DNA of 64,000 bases from Raphanus sativus (taxonomy: Eukaryota > Streptophyta > Magnoliopsida > Brassicales > Brassicaceae): the NCBI RefSeq assembly GCF_000801105.2, contig NW_026615376.1:1-64000 (forward strand), given 5' to 3'. This document shows, piece by piece, positions 1 to 13,100 of this stretch. Below the pieces are notes generated by a model. That model did no database searches, was not told the DNA's origin, and worked only from the letters and a program-made list of their open reading frames with translations. Both the position numbers and the translations under genes were made by a program. How positions within the stretch are numbered: the first letter of the stretch is position 1; each line of letters starts with the position of its first letter.

Positions 1-458
1 AAAATAACATTTTTGTAACAAAAAGTGTCAACATGACAGTTTTATATAATGGGGAGTAGCATATTTAAAATTTTTGAAAATGAGTGGCGTTGTTTTCTTC
101 TTTTCTTCTTAATTCGATCTTATTTGCATGCACAGTATTTCAAAAATTATGTGTTCTTCAATAAATTAATTAGCTTTGACTCCAAGTCAAATAATTAGCT
201 TCGACACTTAACAGGCAATGAACAAAAAAAAAGAGAGTTAAATGGCAGTTGAAAAACTGTAAGAGCAATTTTTAATAGCAGTTGAATAAACCGTTACGCA
301 CTTCTTTCCTTGTTCAACATAACTTTATAACTCTACCTAAAACTTTTTGGTGTATACCCAATATATCCCTATAAATAACACTAACATCACAATGGAAGCT
401 TCCAGATTCTCATATTCACTAAGTTAATATACTCTGTTAAATATCCAAAGATCAAACC
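1..458 (+). promoter_or_regulatory. 5' flank of first TPD1-like gene, TATA box at 370-377
   Basis: AT-rich upstream DNA with no coding signal. A TATAAATA box at 370-377 lies about 90 bp before the ATG at 459 and about 100 bp before the alternative ATG at 473, the usual plant spacing. Nothing else is supported here. Confidence 0.5.
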
Positions 459-1011
459 ATGGCAACAAACGCATGCAAGTTCATTGCTTCATTCTCCTGT
501 TTGCCTTTCGTCTCCAGGTAATAGTGTTATACTGTATTTATTTAGAACAAAATGTTAGAATCTTCGCACATTATTATATATATACCAGATCCAATTCGTT
601 TAAAGCTTACACCGTTTTTAACATAACAGCCGGTGAGCACGTAATGTGTATTTAATAACTAAATTTCTTTCGTAATTCTTTTGCTCTTGGAAAATGTAGG
701 ATTTGGGGTTGTCTGGATCTTTTAGTGATATATATCTGAAACAATCAAAAACCGGAAAAATGATCAAGAACACACCAGAGTGGGAAGTGAGATTGACGAA
801 CCCTTGTCCCTGCATAGGCACTGACATAGTGTTGTCATGTGTCGGTTTCAAATCGCTCACACCCATCGACCGTTCGCAAAGATATCGGTATCTGGTAACG
901 AGTGTTCGCTCATCAACAATCTATATGGCGAAACTGACTTTGTTTTTCAAATACGTATGGACCGAGGAGTTCGATATCAGATCAAGTTCCGGAACCATAG
1001 CTTGTTCTTAA
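459..1011 (+). pseudogene. TPD1-like small secreted protein, frame-damaged
   Basis: This resembles the TAPETUM DETERMINANT1-like family (cf. Arabidopsis At4g32090-At4g32110), secreted cysteine-rich proteins. Exon 1 begins at ATG 459 (MATNACKFIA...) and the donor follows position 517; exon 2 starts at 700. The family core is visible: PEWEVRLTNPCPC at about 778-816, then IVLSC and, near the end, KYVW and a terminal IACS. Between about 870 and 945 the family-like frame (with NECSLIN) is one base out of register with the flanks, as if one base had been lost and one gained. The ATG at 459 is also out of frame with exon 2. However, ATG 473 joined across the intron gives an unbroken 118-codon frame with an altered N-terminus, a scrambled middle and one lost conserved Cys. 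It is either a pseudogene or a diverged but translatable copy. Confidence 0.65.
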
Positions 1012-2396
1012 TTTTCTGCCCTTGGTTTAATTTGGTCTTTGTTCATGTTTGTTTAGTTACTTGCGCTGATGAGCATGTGAAGCTGATGACCATTATTACA
1101 TATAGATTGTCTGAATCATTAATAAGAATAAAAAGATTTAAGATAATAAAGATACTCGTTTTATTTTTGAAGAGTTTAGTATTTATTTATTGTAGTTATT
1201 ACATTTCATATTCTGCTGACAAAATATTTGTAGTGTTATGTCGTTACATTTCTCTAAGCCACACTTTCATCTAAGCCCTTCGAAAACATATACTCCTTTC
1301 ACTGCAGTGTTTGACCACACTTTCATCTAACACGTTTGGTTTTCGGTTGGTTTCGGTTCCGATATTTTGATTTTTTTTTTGTTCTAAAAGTTTTCAGTTA
1401 TTTACAAAATTCAGTTTAGTTTGGGTCAGTTATTTCGATTTTCTTATGTTGATTGGGATAGCAAAAAAATATTCTGAGACAATTTGGTTTGATTTTTATC
1501 AGGTAATGTTGGATAATTTGTTTTAAAGTCAAATATCAAGTAATTCAAGTGCTTGGATGAAAATTTCTGGTAATTTATATATTTTAAATATATCAGATGA
1601 AAAGTGAATTTCTCGGGTAATTCGGTTCTCGGTTGCGAACTTTTTGATTCCATATATATATATAATTAATTTACAGAATTTAGTTCAATTTTGGTTATTT
1701 TGGTTTAGTACATTCTATTCTTTGGTTGTAGAGGCATATGTCTCTATGCCTACTTTCATATATGCTGATAAATGTGTCAACCCATAGTTTTCTCCGTGGA
1801 TGATACAAATAGAAAACAGTAAGCTACTTTAAATGTCATAAATGGAATGGAAGATACGTTGACCAGCCACGAGCATATACAATACAAGCAGTCAACAAGT
1901 TATTAATATACATTGGCCCAAAGGGTCTTTAAATACTCCATCTATGTGTTTCATAATAACATATGTTTTGATTCAAATTTCAAATATTAAGAAACTTACT
2001 TTTTAAAAGAAAATATTAGTAATATCTTTAAATTGAGTTAACTAATCATAAAAATACATTAAAATATTATTATGAACTAATTTTTAATAAAATTAAAATT
2101 ACTTAAAAATAACAAAACACTTTATTTTTTTGAAACATCAAATCTTCTCTAAAATATATTATACTATTATAAAACGGGTGGAGTATTTAGTTATGATTAT
2201 TTATTAATTGTGTTTATATAATCTAAAATCGTTCAAAAAGTGTATAGATTCTAATGAATTCAAGAATTGTAACTCTATTATTTATTAATTACGGAAGCAA
2301 GAGACTTAGCGTTAATATATGCAATGGCTATATAAATTTGACCGATTCTTTTATCACTCTCCATCTCTTAAAAACAAAACAAAAATCACAATAACA
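1012..2396 (+). other. Intergenic; TATA box of the second TPD1-like gene at its end
   Basis: No gene seen. From about 1335 to 1740 the sequence is rich in GGTTTCGGTT/TTTGGTT-type low-complexity runs. At 2326-2336 a CTATATAAATT box lies about 65 bp before the ATG at 2397 and probably marks the promoter of the next gene. Confidence 0.4.
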
Positions 2397-3101
2397 ATGG
2401 CGTTTGCTCTCAAGTATTTTGTTATGTTTCTACTTCTATCTATGGTTACTCAAGGTAATGTAATCGAATCTCTAAAGACTTTTTGCATATATGCATGCGT
2501 TTTAGTGCATATATCTAATCTTATATCCAGTCATCATCATGGGATGCTTAATCCGTTTTTTTTTTTTCGTTGATGCTTCTGTTCTTTGGATTATATTATA
2601 TGAAATACATGATCTGAAATGAGATTTCGAATATTTAAGATATTGTTTCATATATTTATTAGGATGATGTCTTTCTCTCATATATATGTGACAATGTGTA
2701 TTAGTGTATATCCATGTCTCCATTCTTTTTCATATACATATAGAGTTACAAAACTGATAAAAAGGACAATTATAACCCACACAGGACAATGCCGCTGCCG
2801 TGCCACCAACCTCCAGATCGGCGGGGTGAGGACGGGAAGAGAAGTTGCCGGACAACCGGAGTGGAAAATCACGGTGGTCAACACGTGTAACTGCCCTCAG
2901 AAGCAGGTGCTTCTCACATGCCGAGGGTTTGCTCCTGTGAATCCTGTCAAGCCATGGCTACTTCGCCCACAAGGAAACGCGTGTCTTCTGATTAATGGAG
3001 AAGTTTTGCCAGCTGGAGCCACAGCTGAGTTCGCTTATGTCGGCCAGATTTACGTCTTCAGACCCGTCAGCTCCATGATCAGACGAAGTTGCATGAATTA
3101 A
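2397..3101 (+). CDS. TPD1-like small secreted cysteine-rich protein
   Basis: Two exons (2397-2454 and 2785-3101) join in phase to give 124 residues. The N-terminus (MAFALKYFVMFLLLSMVTQ) is a hydrophobic signal peptide, and the intron falls just after it, as in the damaged upstream paralogue. The mature part has the TPD1-like pattern: QCRC, then PEWKITVVNTCNCPQKQV, LTCRGF, NACLIN-like NACLLIN, and a C-terminal RRSCMN. In Arabidopsis, TPD1 itself is a secreted ligand of the EMS1 receptor kinase in anther tapetum specification. Members of the At4g32090-32110 cluster have no firm role, so receptor-ligand activity here is only inferred. The intact reading frame and splice sites support a functional gene, the second of a tandem pair. 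Confidence 0.85.
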
Positions 3102-4009
3102 TTCCTTTTGCTATTACTACTTTCTAATTCATGTCTGTGAACAAGGTTATTAGTTCTCTTGCGTCGCAAGCAATATGACTTTTTCTTTTTGCCAAAATAT
3201 TGATGTGCGCATCCTTATTTGTGAAACTTTTACAGCCATAAATGTTAGTAAACGTCACCAGAGCTATTGGGTAGAAATCCCAAAACAAAGAAAGATTGGG
3301 CCGTCAGAAACATAGGCCTTTTACAAGCCCATATATTATAACCAATTGGTCTCAAACGTAGCATTATACAAACTCTTGGTCAACGTTAATGGTAGCATTA
3401 AATCGTGAAAATACAGAATTTAGTCATCTCTTCCGCTCTAATAATTGTAGCTATGAAATTGGAAACCTTCTGGTTTTTTTTAACACTGAATTTGAATTAC
3501 AAAGCCCATAGTAAGCAAACGAAATATTATTCTCTTGTTTGATTTTCTTTTCGTACTAGCCATATACCAGTAATTGAAACAGCAAGCAAAGCACATTAGC
3601 TAATTCTAAACACTTTTTTTTAAAAGTTGATTAAAGTTGGAAAAAACTTTCCACATTTCCAGCAAAACACAACGAAGACTTCCCGTCTGGTCGGTCCCCC
3701 AAGACCATACCGTCCAGCAAACGCACAACGAAGACTTCCCGTCTGGACCCCATTACTACCATTTCGTCCGTCCCTTATGATAATAAATTACAAAAAAAAA
3801 ATTACGTATATTTTTTATTTATTTATCAAAAAAACACTATTTTATTGGGTGGATTAGGGTTCACTCCATCTCTCGTGTCGTGTCGTCTCTGTTTGTTTGA
3901 AATATCAACAAAAATCACATTTGGTTGGTTACATTAAACGCTTCTCCTCCTCCTTACAACAAAGTCAACACCTTTTCGAATTCTCTGTTTGATTCATAAT
4001 CGAACTCTA
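3102..4009 (+). other. Intergenic and promoter/leader of the PB1-TPR gene, with a short direct repeat
   Basis: Holds the 3' flank of the TPD1-like gene and the 5' flank of the next gene. A 31-32 bp motif (CACAACGAAGACTTCCCGTC within it) occurs twice, at 3660-3690 and 3715-3746. AGGGTT at about 3856 and a CT-rich stretch after 3860 look like a leader. No other gene seen. Confidence 0.45.
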
Positions 4010-6349
4010 ATGGGAAAGCCAACGGCTAAGAAGACGCACAAGGATGCTTCCGGCGGCGGTGGGGCAAGTCAGGTGCTAAAACCAACCACCGCTCTGCTTC
4101 AAGAGCCTTGGACGAAGACATGGAGATTTTCATCACCCGAGCATCCGAGCTCAAAGAAGAAGGCAACAAGCTGCTCCAGAAACGCGACAACGAAGGAGCG
4201 ATGCTCTGCTACGACAAAGCCGTGAAGCTTCTCCCCAAGGACCACATCGACGTGGCTTATCTGAGAACCAGCATGGCCTCTTGCTATATGCAGATGGGAC
4301 TAGGCGAGTATCCGAACGCGATTAGCGAATGTAATCAGGCTCTCGAAGCTTCTCCTAGGTACAGCAAGGCTCTCCTGAGACGTGCCAATGTTACGAGGCT
4401 TTGAACAGGCTGGATTACGCGTTTAGGGATGCTAGGATCGTGCTGAACATGGAGCCTGAGAACGCGGCTGCGAAGGAGGTGTTTGAGAGGGTGAAGAAGG
4501 AGCTTGTGGAGAGAGGTGTCGATGTGGAGGAGATGGAGAAGAGCTTTGTGGATGTGCAGCCTCTTGGAGCTGCTCGGTTGAAGAAGGTTGTGAAGAAGAG
4601 TAAGAAGAAGAAAAAGGAAGATGAGGTTAAGAGCCACAGAGCTGTTGTTGTTGTTGAGAGTCCCAAGGTGAGTAAAGATAAGCCAAAAGAGGAAAAGAGT
4701 GATAATAATAATAATAATAAGTCTGAGATTGATGGAAAGAAAATCACTTTCAAGAAACAGAAAAAGAAGAGTGGTAATAAGGCTAAGGCAGGAGGAGAAG
4801 AGAGGAAGATTATGGAAGATGATAAGGTTGTTGTCATGGACAAAGAGGTGATTGCCTCGGAGATTGTTGAAAAGGAGAAAGAAGAGACAACGATTACTAG
4901 AACGGTTAAGTTGGTACATGGAGATGACATAAGGTGGGCGCAACTGCCCCTGGATTCTAGTATTAGACTTGTGAGAGATGTAATTAGGGATCGCTTTCCT
5001 GCTCTAAAGGGGTTCCTGATTAAGTATAAGGACGCAGAGGTGATTTGGTTACCATCACCACATCAGATGAGCTGAAGCTTGCTGCTTCTAATCATGATAA
5101 GCTTGCTTCCCTTAGGTTATACATAGCAGAGGTTAACCCTGAGCAGGAACCGACCTATGATGGTGAAAAGGCTGTGAAGAGATTGAGCAGTGTTGCAGAT
5201 AGTGGAGAGTCTATGGTGGAGTCTGACAAGTGCTTTGAGAACTGGATCTTCCAGTTTGCGCAGCTGTTCAAGAACCATGTCGGGTTTGATTCTGATTCCT
5301 ACTTGGACCTTCATGACCTTGGGATGAAGCTTTACACAGAAGCGATGGAAGATGCTGTGACCGGTGAAGACGCGCAAGTACTCTTTGAAATCGCGGCTGA
5401 TAAGTTCCAAGAAATGGCTGCGCTAGCTATGTTCAACTGGGGCAACGTTCACATGTCTAAGGCGAGGAAGCAAGTCTGTTTGCCAGAAGATGCTTCGAGA
5501 GAAGCTGTAGTAGAAGCGGTTGAGGCTGCGTTTGTGTGGACACGAAACGAGTACAACAAAGCTGCTAAGAGATATGAAGAAGCTATTAGTACTAAACCTG
5601 ATTTCTACGAAGCTCTCATTGCACTTGGGCAAGAGCAGTTTGAGCAGGCGAAGCTTTGCTGGTACCATGCACTCAAAGGCAAGGTAGACGTAGAGAGTGA
5701 GGTTTCTCAGGAGGTCCTTATGCTTTATAACAAAGCTGAGGATAGCATGGAGAGAGGTATGCAGATTTGGGAAGAGATGGAAGAACGTCGTTTAAACGGA
5801 ATCTCAAAGCTGGATATACAGAGAGCACTGCTGAATAAGATGGGGTTGGATGGATGGTTTAGAGAAGCTGCTGCAGATGAAGAAACGGTGGAGCAGACGG
5901 CTAATATGAGTTCTCAGATTAATCTCTTGTGGGGCTCTTTGCTGTATGAACGGTCTATAGTGGAGTATAAGCTGGGGCTAACAACTTGGGAGGAATGTTT
6001 GGAGGTTGCAGTTGAGAAATTTGAACTGGCTGGAGCTTCTGCGACTGATATAGCTGTGATGGTGAAGAATCATTGTTCAAGCGAGAGTGCACTTGAAGGT
6101 AATCAATTCCTGACAAGAGTAGTAAACTTTGAAGAAGTCACAACCAATTGTTTTATGATATCTTTGTTGTTTGTAATAACGGCAGGTATGGGGTTCAAGA
6201 TTGATGAGATAGTACAGGCATGGAATGAGATGTATGATGCTAAAAGGTGGCAGATGGGGGTGTCATCTTTCCGGCTAGAACCAATGTTCCGGAGACGAGC
6301 CCCCAAATTGCATGATATCTTAGAAAATGTATTTTCTGAGTCTGCTTGA
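4010..6349 (+). pseudogene. PHOX4: TPR and PB1 domain co-chaperone (Phox4-like) with three single-base deletions
   Basis: This is the homologue of Arabidopsis At4g32070, a carboxylate-clamp TPR protein of the Phox group thought to bind Hsp70/Hsp90. Order: basic N-terminus (MGKPTAKK), TPR repeats (about 4110-4500), a Lys-rich linker (4590-4800), a PB1 domain (about 4890-5120; [19 protein letters not shown]) and a long helical C-terminal region. The reading frame shifts by minus one three times: near 4066 in a GGGG run, near 4394 (GCCAATGT where GCCAGATGT is expected), and near 5040 (GAGGTGAT where GAGGGTGAT is expected). The net loss is three bases. An 87-bp intron (6099-6185) is itself in frame. 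Apart from the shifts the protein (about 751 residues if continuous) is well conserved. It is either a recent pseudogene or clustered consensus errors. Confidence 0.8.
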
Positions 6350-7243
6350 GGAAACATTCTTCTCATATGTATGAGTAGGTAAGCAAGTAGTAATCTTGAA
6401 ATATGCTATGTTTCTATAGTAATCTTAAGTTGTTAGATTCTCATGAGTTATTGATAAATCATTCTTGTTGTGGAGCATGAACTAGGGTTATAGTAGGTAG
6501 ATTTAATCTGGATCTTGTTATGGAAAGCTAATCCTTTGAATGTTTCTAACAAATGTATTGCAGGCACATTGTTTGTTTGGGAGTAGTGTTCATTTTTCTC
6601 TCCTCCCTTTATGTTTTTTTGGGTGGATATCGATCTCCACGGGATATACTCTTGGCCTCTGCGATATTCATATGTGGTGGCTGAAACTAATTAGGATTGG
6701 GATTCAGTCCAGAGAAGAAGGTTATAGATGGTTATAACTCTCTTCTCTTCAGATTTTATACAACATATTGGTTGTTTGTTTTGTTTGGTTTTATACCATA
6801 GCTGTGTAATCATTCTTGTTTTGGATTAGTGTCTGTTAAATTGGTGATTGTTGTATGAGTGATTATTGTTGTTGTACCTTGACTTCAGATTGTTTTTATC
6901 TTCAAAAGAAAAAGAATAATGGATGTTTCTCAGATTTGCTGTATATCTATTTTTGGTGTTTGGCTAACTTTTCTTTCAAGTGTAAAACTGCACACTTCTG
7001 TTTAGTGGTTACATATATAAATGGCAATGAATATATAACTAATTAGGCTCGGATTACAACTTAAAAAGAAGGTTCATAGGTCCATCTACTGTACAAAGAT
7101 TTATTCAGATTTCTTTCTTACACAAATGCAACCGTGGATTAATAAAATCTCTGGGCTCACTCCTATGAACCCAAGAGACGCGCAAAAACATTAGTCTTCG
7201 AGTTTCATCGGTGAGTCCCAAAGAGAAACGTGTCTTCTTTCTT
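6350..7243. other. Convergent intergenic region between the PB1-TPR and MICU genes
   Basis: Both neighbours end into this stretch. It holds T-rich 3' untranslated sequence of the PB1-TPR gene (to roughly 6850) and the 3' flank of the minus-strand MICU gene. No further gene is supported. Confidence 0.5.
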
Positions 7244-9496
7244 TTACGGAGAGGAACACTTCTTAGAATCGCTCCATCCATCTGAGAAATACTGGTACAG
7301 TCCCTTGGCAATTGGCTGTGAGATATCCTTCTCTCTTCTATGTAGAACCCTCAGAAACTCTTCAACACTCAAATTCCCATCTCTATTCGAATCAAACACA
7401 TGAAACGCAATCTCTATAACATTGTCTGACAATGATACTCCACATACCTGTTCAATTTGTTGCACAAGTTCAATAAAAAGTATATATATGCTTGCATGCA
7501 CAAACTAAACCCATTAGATGTTGAGGAGTCACCTGAGAGGCGGCTCTTTTGAAATCTTTCATTGTAAGTAAACCATTGGCTTTGCCATAAGCGAAAAGCG
7601 CGAGAGAAAACGGCCCAAGTTTAGTGCGTAGCTCAGCAAACTGTTTGAATTCCTTTAACGAGATACGCATGTCCCGGAGATGCGGGTGTTCGCTCAGATC
7701 CTCCACTCGATCAAGCAGCTTGCCCAAATGGCTTGCATCAGCCGCAGCTACCATGGACAGTGCAAAATCCTTGGCTGATATAGTTCCTCTTCGTTTATAG
7801 TCATAATGTGCAAACTCCAGCCTCAGCATCTATACATATTAAGATAAAGGTCTTCATCAGTAACATAACATTGTTGATCCATGTATCATGAACTAGAGTC
7901 TACTATCTTAAGCTGCCTATCTCTTCAAAACCATTGTCTACAATACATGAGGCTATAACAAGACCTTTTTTACTTGGCACATATAATAACAGGGATACAG
8001 TTGTTGAGAACAAACATGGTTCACAGAGTACAACAAGAGAGATGAATAATTAAAGGATTAAGAGTTGCTTACTTCTTCAGTTAGATCCTTCAAAAACTGA
8101 GTGAATTTATCGTGCCTAAGTTTGTCACTGCCATCTTTTCCAAAGAAGTATTCAACCAAGCCTCCATCCTCAACAGAGCCAGACATATTCAACCCTGCAC
8201 GAAGGCCATCTCTGTGGCCAATCCCTTGCCTATGCTGAGATCTCATCAGACTCATCACTGTCTTAAACTCTTCCTTGTCAATCTCTCTAAAATAAAACCT
8301 TTAATCAGAAGCGTCTCAATGAAAGAAAAGCTACAAAGGAATAGGAAGCACTGACCAGAGTTGTTTAACATTGACTCAGAGCGTAAACTCAAAAGAGACT
8401 CTCCACAGATTCCCACAACAGGAAAAAAGGGAAAGTTACCAAAAGCAGGATTGATCTATTTACAAATTTGAACGACTACTCACCCGTTGTTGTCGGTATC
8501 AAACATTTTGAAAGCCACGGCGAAGCTTGATTCAGGAATGCTGAGTAATGTCACAAAGAAGATATACCTGTTTCCCAAACAAAAACAACCAAAATTTCAA
8601 AATCTCAATTGCGAAAACGACAGAGAATGAATAAAGAGAACTAACTCTTTGAAGGAGATAAGGCCATCGTTGTCGACGTCAAAGAGCATGAAGAACTCGG
8701 AAGGAGAGCATCTAAGTTCACCTGGATTCCTCTCCCCAGTCAAATATCCTTCTCTTACGAGATGAGATTCAGATGGAGGAAACACAGGCACGATCGCCCT
8801 CATCAAATCGGCAGGTTTCATCAGCAATTCTCCTCTTGATGTACGAACAGATGCAAAGTACTCGAAAACCTAAATTACCATTAACAACAAACCTAATGTT
8901 TAGATTGCCTAAATATAGAAAGCTTAATCGGTTGATTGTCAAACGCACCTTTTCAGGAGGACTCTGTAATCTCAGACGCTTCTCGTAATTGAAGAAGATC
9001 TTCCTTCTATACGCATCTGCTTTCGAGAACCGAATTAATTAACTGAGAAATTTAAAAAAAAAAACGGAATCAATGAGATAGAAACGAGGAAGGATTGTAA
9101 CTGACCTCCGAAGATGAAGCGTGAGCTGTTGTAGCCAGGCAATGCCAATTTCGGGAAGAACGATCTCGATCTCTGTTTCGGATCGCCGTCAGAGACAGAA
9201 GAAGTCGATGAAGAATCAGCTAACGAGAATAAATTAATCCCACCGAACAAACCAGAAGTCGAGTCAGAATCGGAGGACCAGTACAGAAACCCTAAGCCGG
9301 AGCCAACTGCTATCCCGGAGATCCATTTAGCGAGAGAGCCGCCAGTGAGGGCGCGATTCGACGGAGCGGGGGAGGGGGAAGATTCCGGGAAGGAAGATGA
9401 GAGTCCGTGGATCTTCCTGAGTCGTTGGATGAGAGGGAGAGATCGGGAAACGGACGGTAGAGATGAGAGTGCTTTGGAGTGAGATAAGGCGGGCAT
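7244..9496 (-). CDS. MICU: Mitochondrial calcium uptake protein (MICU homologue)
   Basis: Homologue of Arabidopsis At4g32060, the EF-hand regulator of the mitochondrial calcium uniporter, acting in the intermembrane space. Seven exons (9106-9496, 8949-9016, 8646-8869, 8484-8567, 8073-8286, 7533-7829, 7244-7447) join in phase to give 493 residues. The Ser-rich basic N-terminus fits a mitochondrial targeting peptide, followed by a hydrophobic stretch (WISGIAVGSGLGFLYW). Three canonical EF-hand loops are visible: DVDNDGLISFKE (217-228), DTDNNGEIDKEE (251-262) and DSNRDGNLSVEE (445-456), each with calcium ligands intact. Plant MICU has three canonical EF-hands where animal MICU1 has two, and this copy agrees. 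All splice sites are GT-AG. Confidence 0.93.
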
Positions 9497-10102
9497 GATT
9501 ATCTGTTTTTCGTTTTTTTTTTTCAGATCCAGCGAATAGGATTCGTAAGCTATTAAGACTTTCCTTAAAGGCTATATATAGAGATTCCAAAGACTCGAAA
9601 ACGCGTTTGTTTTCAGTTTCGGTCTGGTACGCTACAAACCGACGTCGTTTTGGCAGATTTTTTGGTCAGTATGAGAATCCTTTCTAAATTTAGTTCTTTT
9701 TGTGTTTTAGAATTTAGACTGCTCAAATTTTAGAGAACCATAAATGAAAAACCTAAAAAGCTCATCAGTGTAATTTTGTTTTAAAAATTTGTCAGTTTTC
9801 TATCTATAACTTTTTTGCATCTGTATCTCTCGAAATTGAAAATTATTGTAAAGTTGCTGAAAATGGTGAGCTTAAGCAGATCCAAAACTCCTCATGAGAC
9901 AACATAATTTATAATCTGCATCTACATTGTATATAATACAACCTGAAACTGACAAAAATCTTTTGCTTAATAGAAATAGTACAATGTTCTATCCCCTAGA
10001 AAGCAGCATGAGAAAAAAACATAATAATTTCATACTTGACTCATCATGGACTAGATGAAAATATAGAGATCTTGTACACAAGGACTACTTCCGTGTCATT
10101 GC
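9497..10102. promoter_or_regulatory. MICU 5' flank and neurochondrin 3' flank
   Basis: Both adjoining genes are on the minus strand, so this holds the MICU promoter and leader at its left side and the neurochondrin 3' region at its right. I see no clear core promoter box that I would defend, and no other gene. Confidence 0.35.
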
Positions 10103-13100
10103 TCAACGGCTATGTTTCTTAACGGTGGGGAAACAGTTTGACCATCGAGAGTATCCTGTTTCACAATCATCATAATGTTAGGAAAACGAAAAACTAATGT
10201 GTTTTCTATTCAGAAAATAAAGAAGCATTGGATAAAAGGTGATTTTAAAATGGTAGATATCAAAACCAAACCTGCTGTTATAATTTCCAGAAGATCAGCA
10301 TTATCCGACGACATATCCTGCATTGATAATGGTTTGCCAACAGTCATCTAATAGCATACAATGAGAATTTTTAACAAGAGACTAAATTGAGTACAGGACA
10401 AATCATATACCTGGCTCGATGAGGATAAGCTCCTAGCAATTAGCCTGGCCAAGCTATCCAAGGTGCAACCACTGAAACTAGCCTGCTTGAGTAGAGCATC
10501 CTCTGATGTGAAATCGAAGATCAGAGAACAGATGCTTGCAGCCATCATTGCTGACGATAGATCCTTAGTACCATCTGTAACAAAAGGAAGAAGGAAATTG
10601 ACAAGTCAGAATATTTAGAAACACTCATATCAACATTTCAAGCAAAATAAAAAACAAGGAAGCTTTTGATCTAAAGATTACAATCACCTGCCCAATGCGC
10701 CAAGGCTTCCAGAAGACATGAAAATGTAGACAACTCCGGCGAGAATCCGATTTCCTCCCTCTGCTTCCAACATTTACAAGTGTAATTATCATTTGAACAA
10801 GGGGTTTGGAAAAAATGTAATCAGGTCTTATCTTAGGCAGAAAAGGGATACCTTCAGAAGAAGATTCATGACGGTATCACAAGCCAGGAAGATGCTTCCA
10901 TTGTCATCACCAGTCTGACCATCGGACCGGATCAGCTTTACTAGGCATCCCACGACCTGCATTGAAGAAATGTTAGAGAATTCCATGTGCGACATACAGT
11001 AATTAGATCAAGCGGTTCAAAAGAAAATAAATTTCTTCAAGCACAATGTCAAGTGTTAATTAGCATTGGTGTAAGAAAGATATAAATCGTAGATACTCAC
11101 AGCTACATAGCCTCCTGAAGCAGCCACGAGTTTACTTCCTTCAGACTTCATTGTTATCTGGCAAAGCATTGGGAGCAGGAAGCAGGTTGACAAAAACGGG
11201 CTGTCCAAACAAAAATAGTCAGATCAAGTTATCCTGGGAGACACTACGTGAACAGCGTTGTAATAGAGTAAAAATTATAGGGCAGGATCCTTTCGGACGA
11301 ACCTGGATTCCTCTTCGCCCTCAACTGAAAGCATATAATCCAGAAGTTCTTGGACCTGCTCTTTGCATGCATCAGGAGTTTCAGCAAGATAGCTGTTGAA
11401 ACAAAAAAATAAGTTCAGTGAATGCTAAAGTGATGGAGGTTATCAATGTTCTACCATAAGGAGTACTAAGATTTCAATGAAGTAGCAAATACCTCCCAAC
11501 CACTCGCACAGATGCAAGAAGATCATTTCCTCTTTTCTTTCCATGTTCCTGTATAAAACAGAACTACCATTAAAAACAGTTTCTACACACAAAAATACAG
11601 AGAAAAGGGATTTTTAAGTTATCAGATATAAACCTTCGCGTCTTTCAGATACTCGAGCACCACTCCTACTGTCTCGTTAAGCGTCTTAATCACCTTGAGG
11701 AAGACAGCTTCATCACTTAGCGCCCCTGCAAAACTCAATATGTAAATGCCAAAACATTTAAATAGGAAAATGGCCGACATGCATTATGCAAACTGCCAAG
11801 CCAACATTTTTCAGAAATGACAGCTAAAAGATTGAAGAAATTCAGAAAATAGTGTCTTTTGGACAAACATAAAAAACGGGAAGGTTTATAGAAAAGGGGT
11901 CGTATAGGAGAAATGTGATACCTTCATTTTCACCAACGGTTGATATATACTTGATGATCTTTTCCACCAAAGAAAATGCGATAGCAAGATAACGTTGCTT
12001 CAAGAGATGCTCTTCAACAGTTGAACTAGGAGCTTCATATTTCATGTATGCGAGTTCATTTGATAAAACAGAAATCTCAACATGTGATGACTCTAATACC
12101 AGCAGAAGACACCTACAAAAAGAAATCAGAATGATAAAGTCATTTGGCTGCAAAACGTAGGTCATGTGTGAATCCTTATGATTACCTATCAGCCGGAAGA
12201 TAGTCCTCAACACTGGGTAATTTTACTCTACCAATAAGCCACTTCTCACCCAGAATTGACATCATATTCTCAGCCAGAATCAACGCATGAAGCTTTTCCG
12301 AAGGTGCTGCACATTCAAACAAGAAAATTTTAAGTTTCTGGGAAGCCTCGATAGCATAAACGATGTAAGCAAGCATATCAATGACATGTAACAATTATTA
12401 GCAATGCTGGCATCAGTTTCTTTCGTATGAGATAACCAGAGAAGGTATATTTCAGAAAACAAATAGGAAAAATTAAGGGAGAATGCCATAAATGGGTAAT
12501 GCCGTTTTCAGCAACCCAGTCAAACTGCTTAAAGATCTCTTTAAACTCACCCACGCGATTCTGCAGAATTGACACAACACCTGTGCGCATGTAGTCTGCC
12601 CAATTGTTATCTGGCATGGAACGAAGAGGTTCATGAAGAAGTGCCTACATATAAGAAATTCTGTTAGAAGCATATAGACATATTTGGACGGAAAAAATAA
12701 CAGAATATGAAGAGCTTCTACGACTACAATAGAAACGTTATATGAATATGAAAGAGCATCAATATAGTGAAGCCATGGTCATCAGGATGACAACTGCATC
12801 CTATCAAAAGAATGAAACGTATAGGAGAACTCAAAATTAGACTGTCATTAGATTTACCTACACCATGCTAGTAACTACAGCTAAAAACATAACTCCATTC
12901 AGATACAGCTAAGGTAAAGGAGTGAAAACTCACAGAATAATCGGAACAGAAGACTGCAGACAGTAGATGGAGTGCTTCAAACTTCAGAGCATTGTGCAAG
13001 ACCGCAAACTGCCGTGCAACAGCAGCAACCTGAATAACATATAACATGACATTAGACTCCATCTTACCACACGGTAGCTTAAGCAATAATTGCAAAAACA

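Noticed and set aside
4335..4943. Long minus-strand frames (202 and 171 aa) across the PB1-TPR gene
   Set aside because: They mirror the Lys/Glu-rich coding strand, giving Leu/Ser-rich text with no family features.
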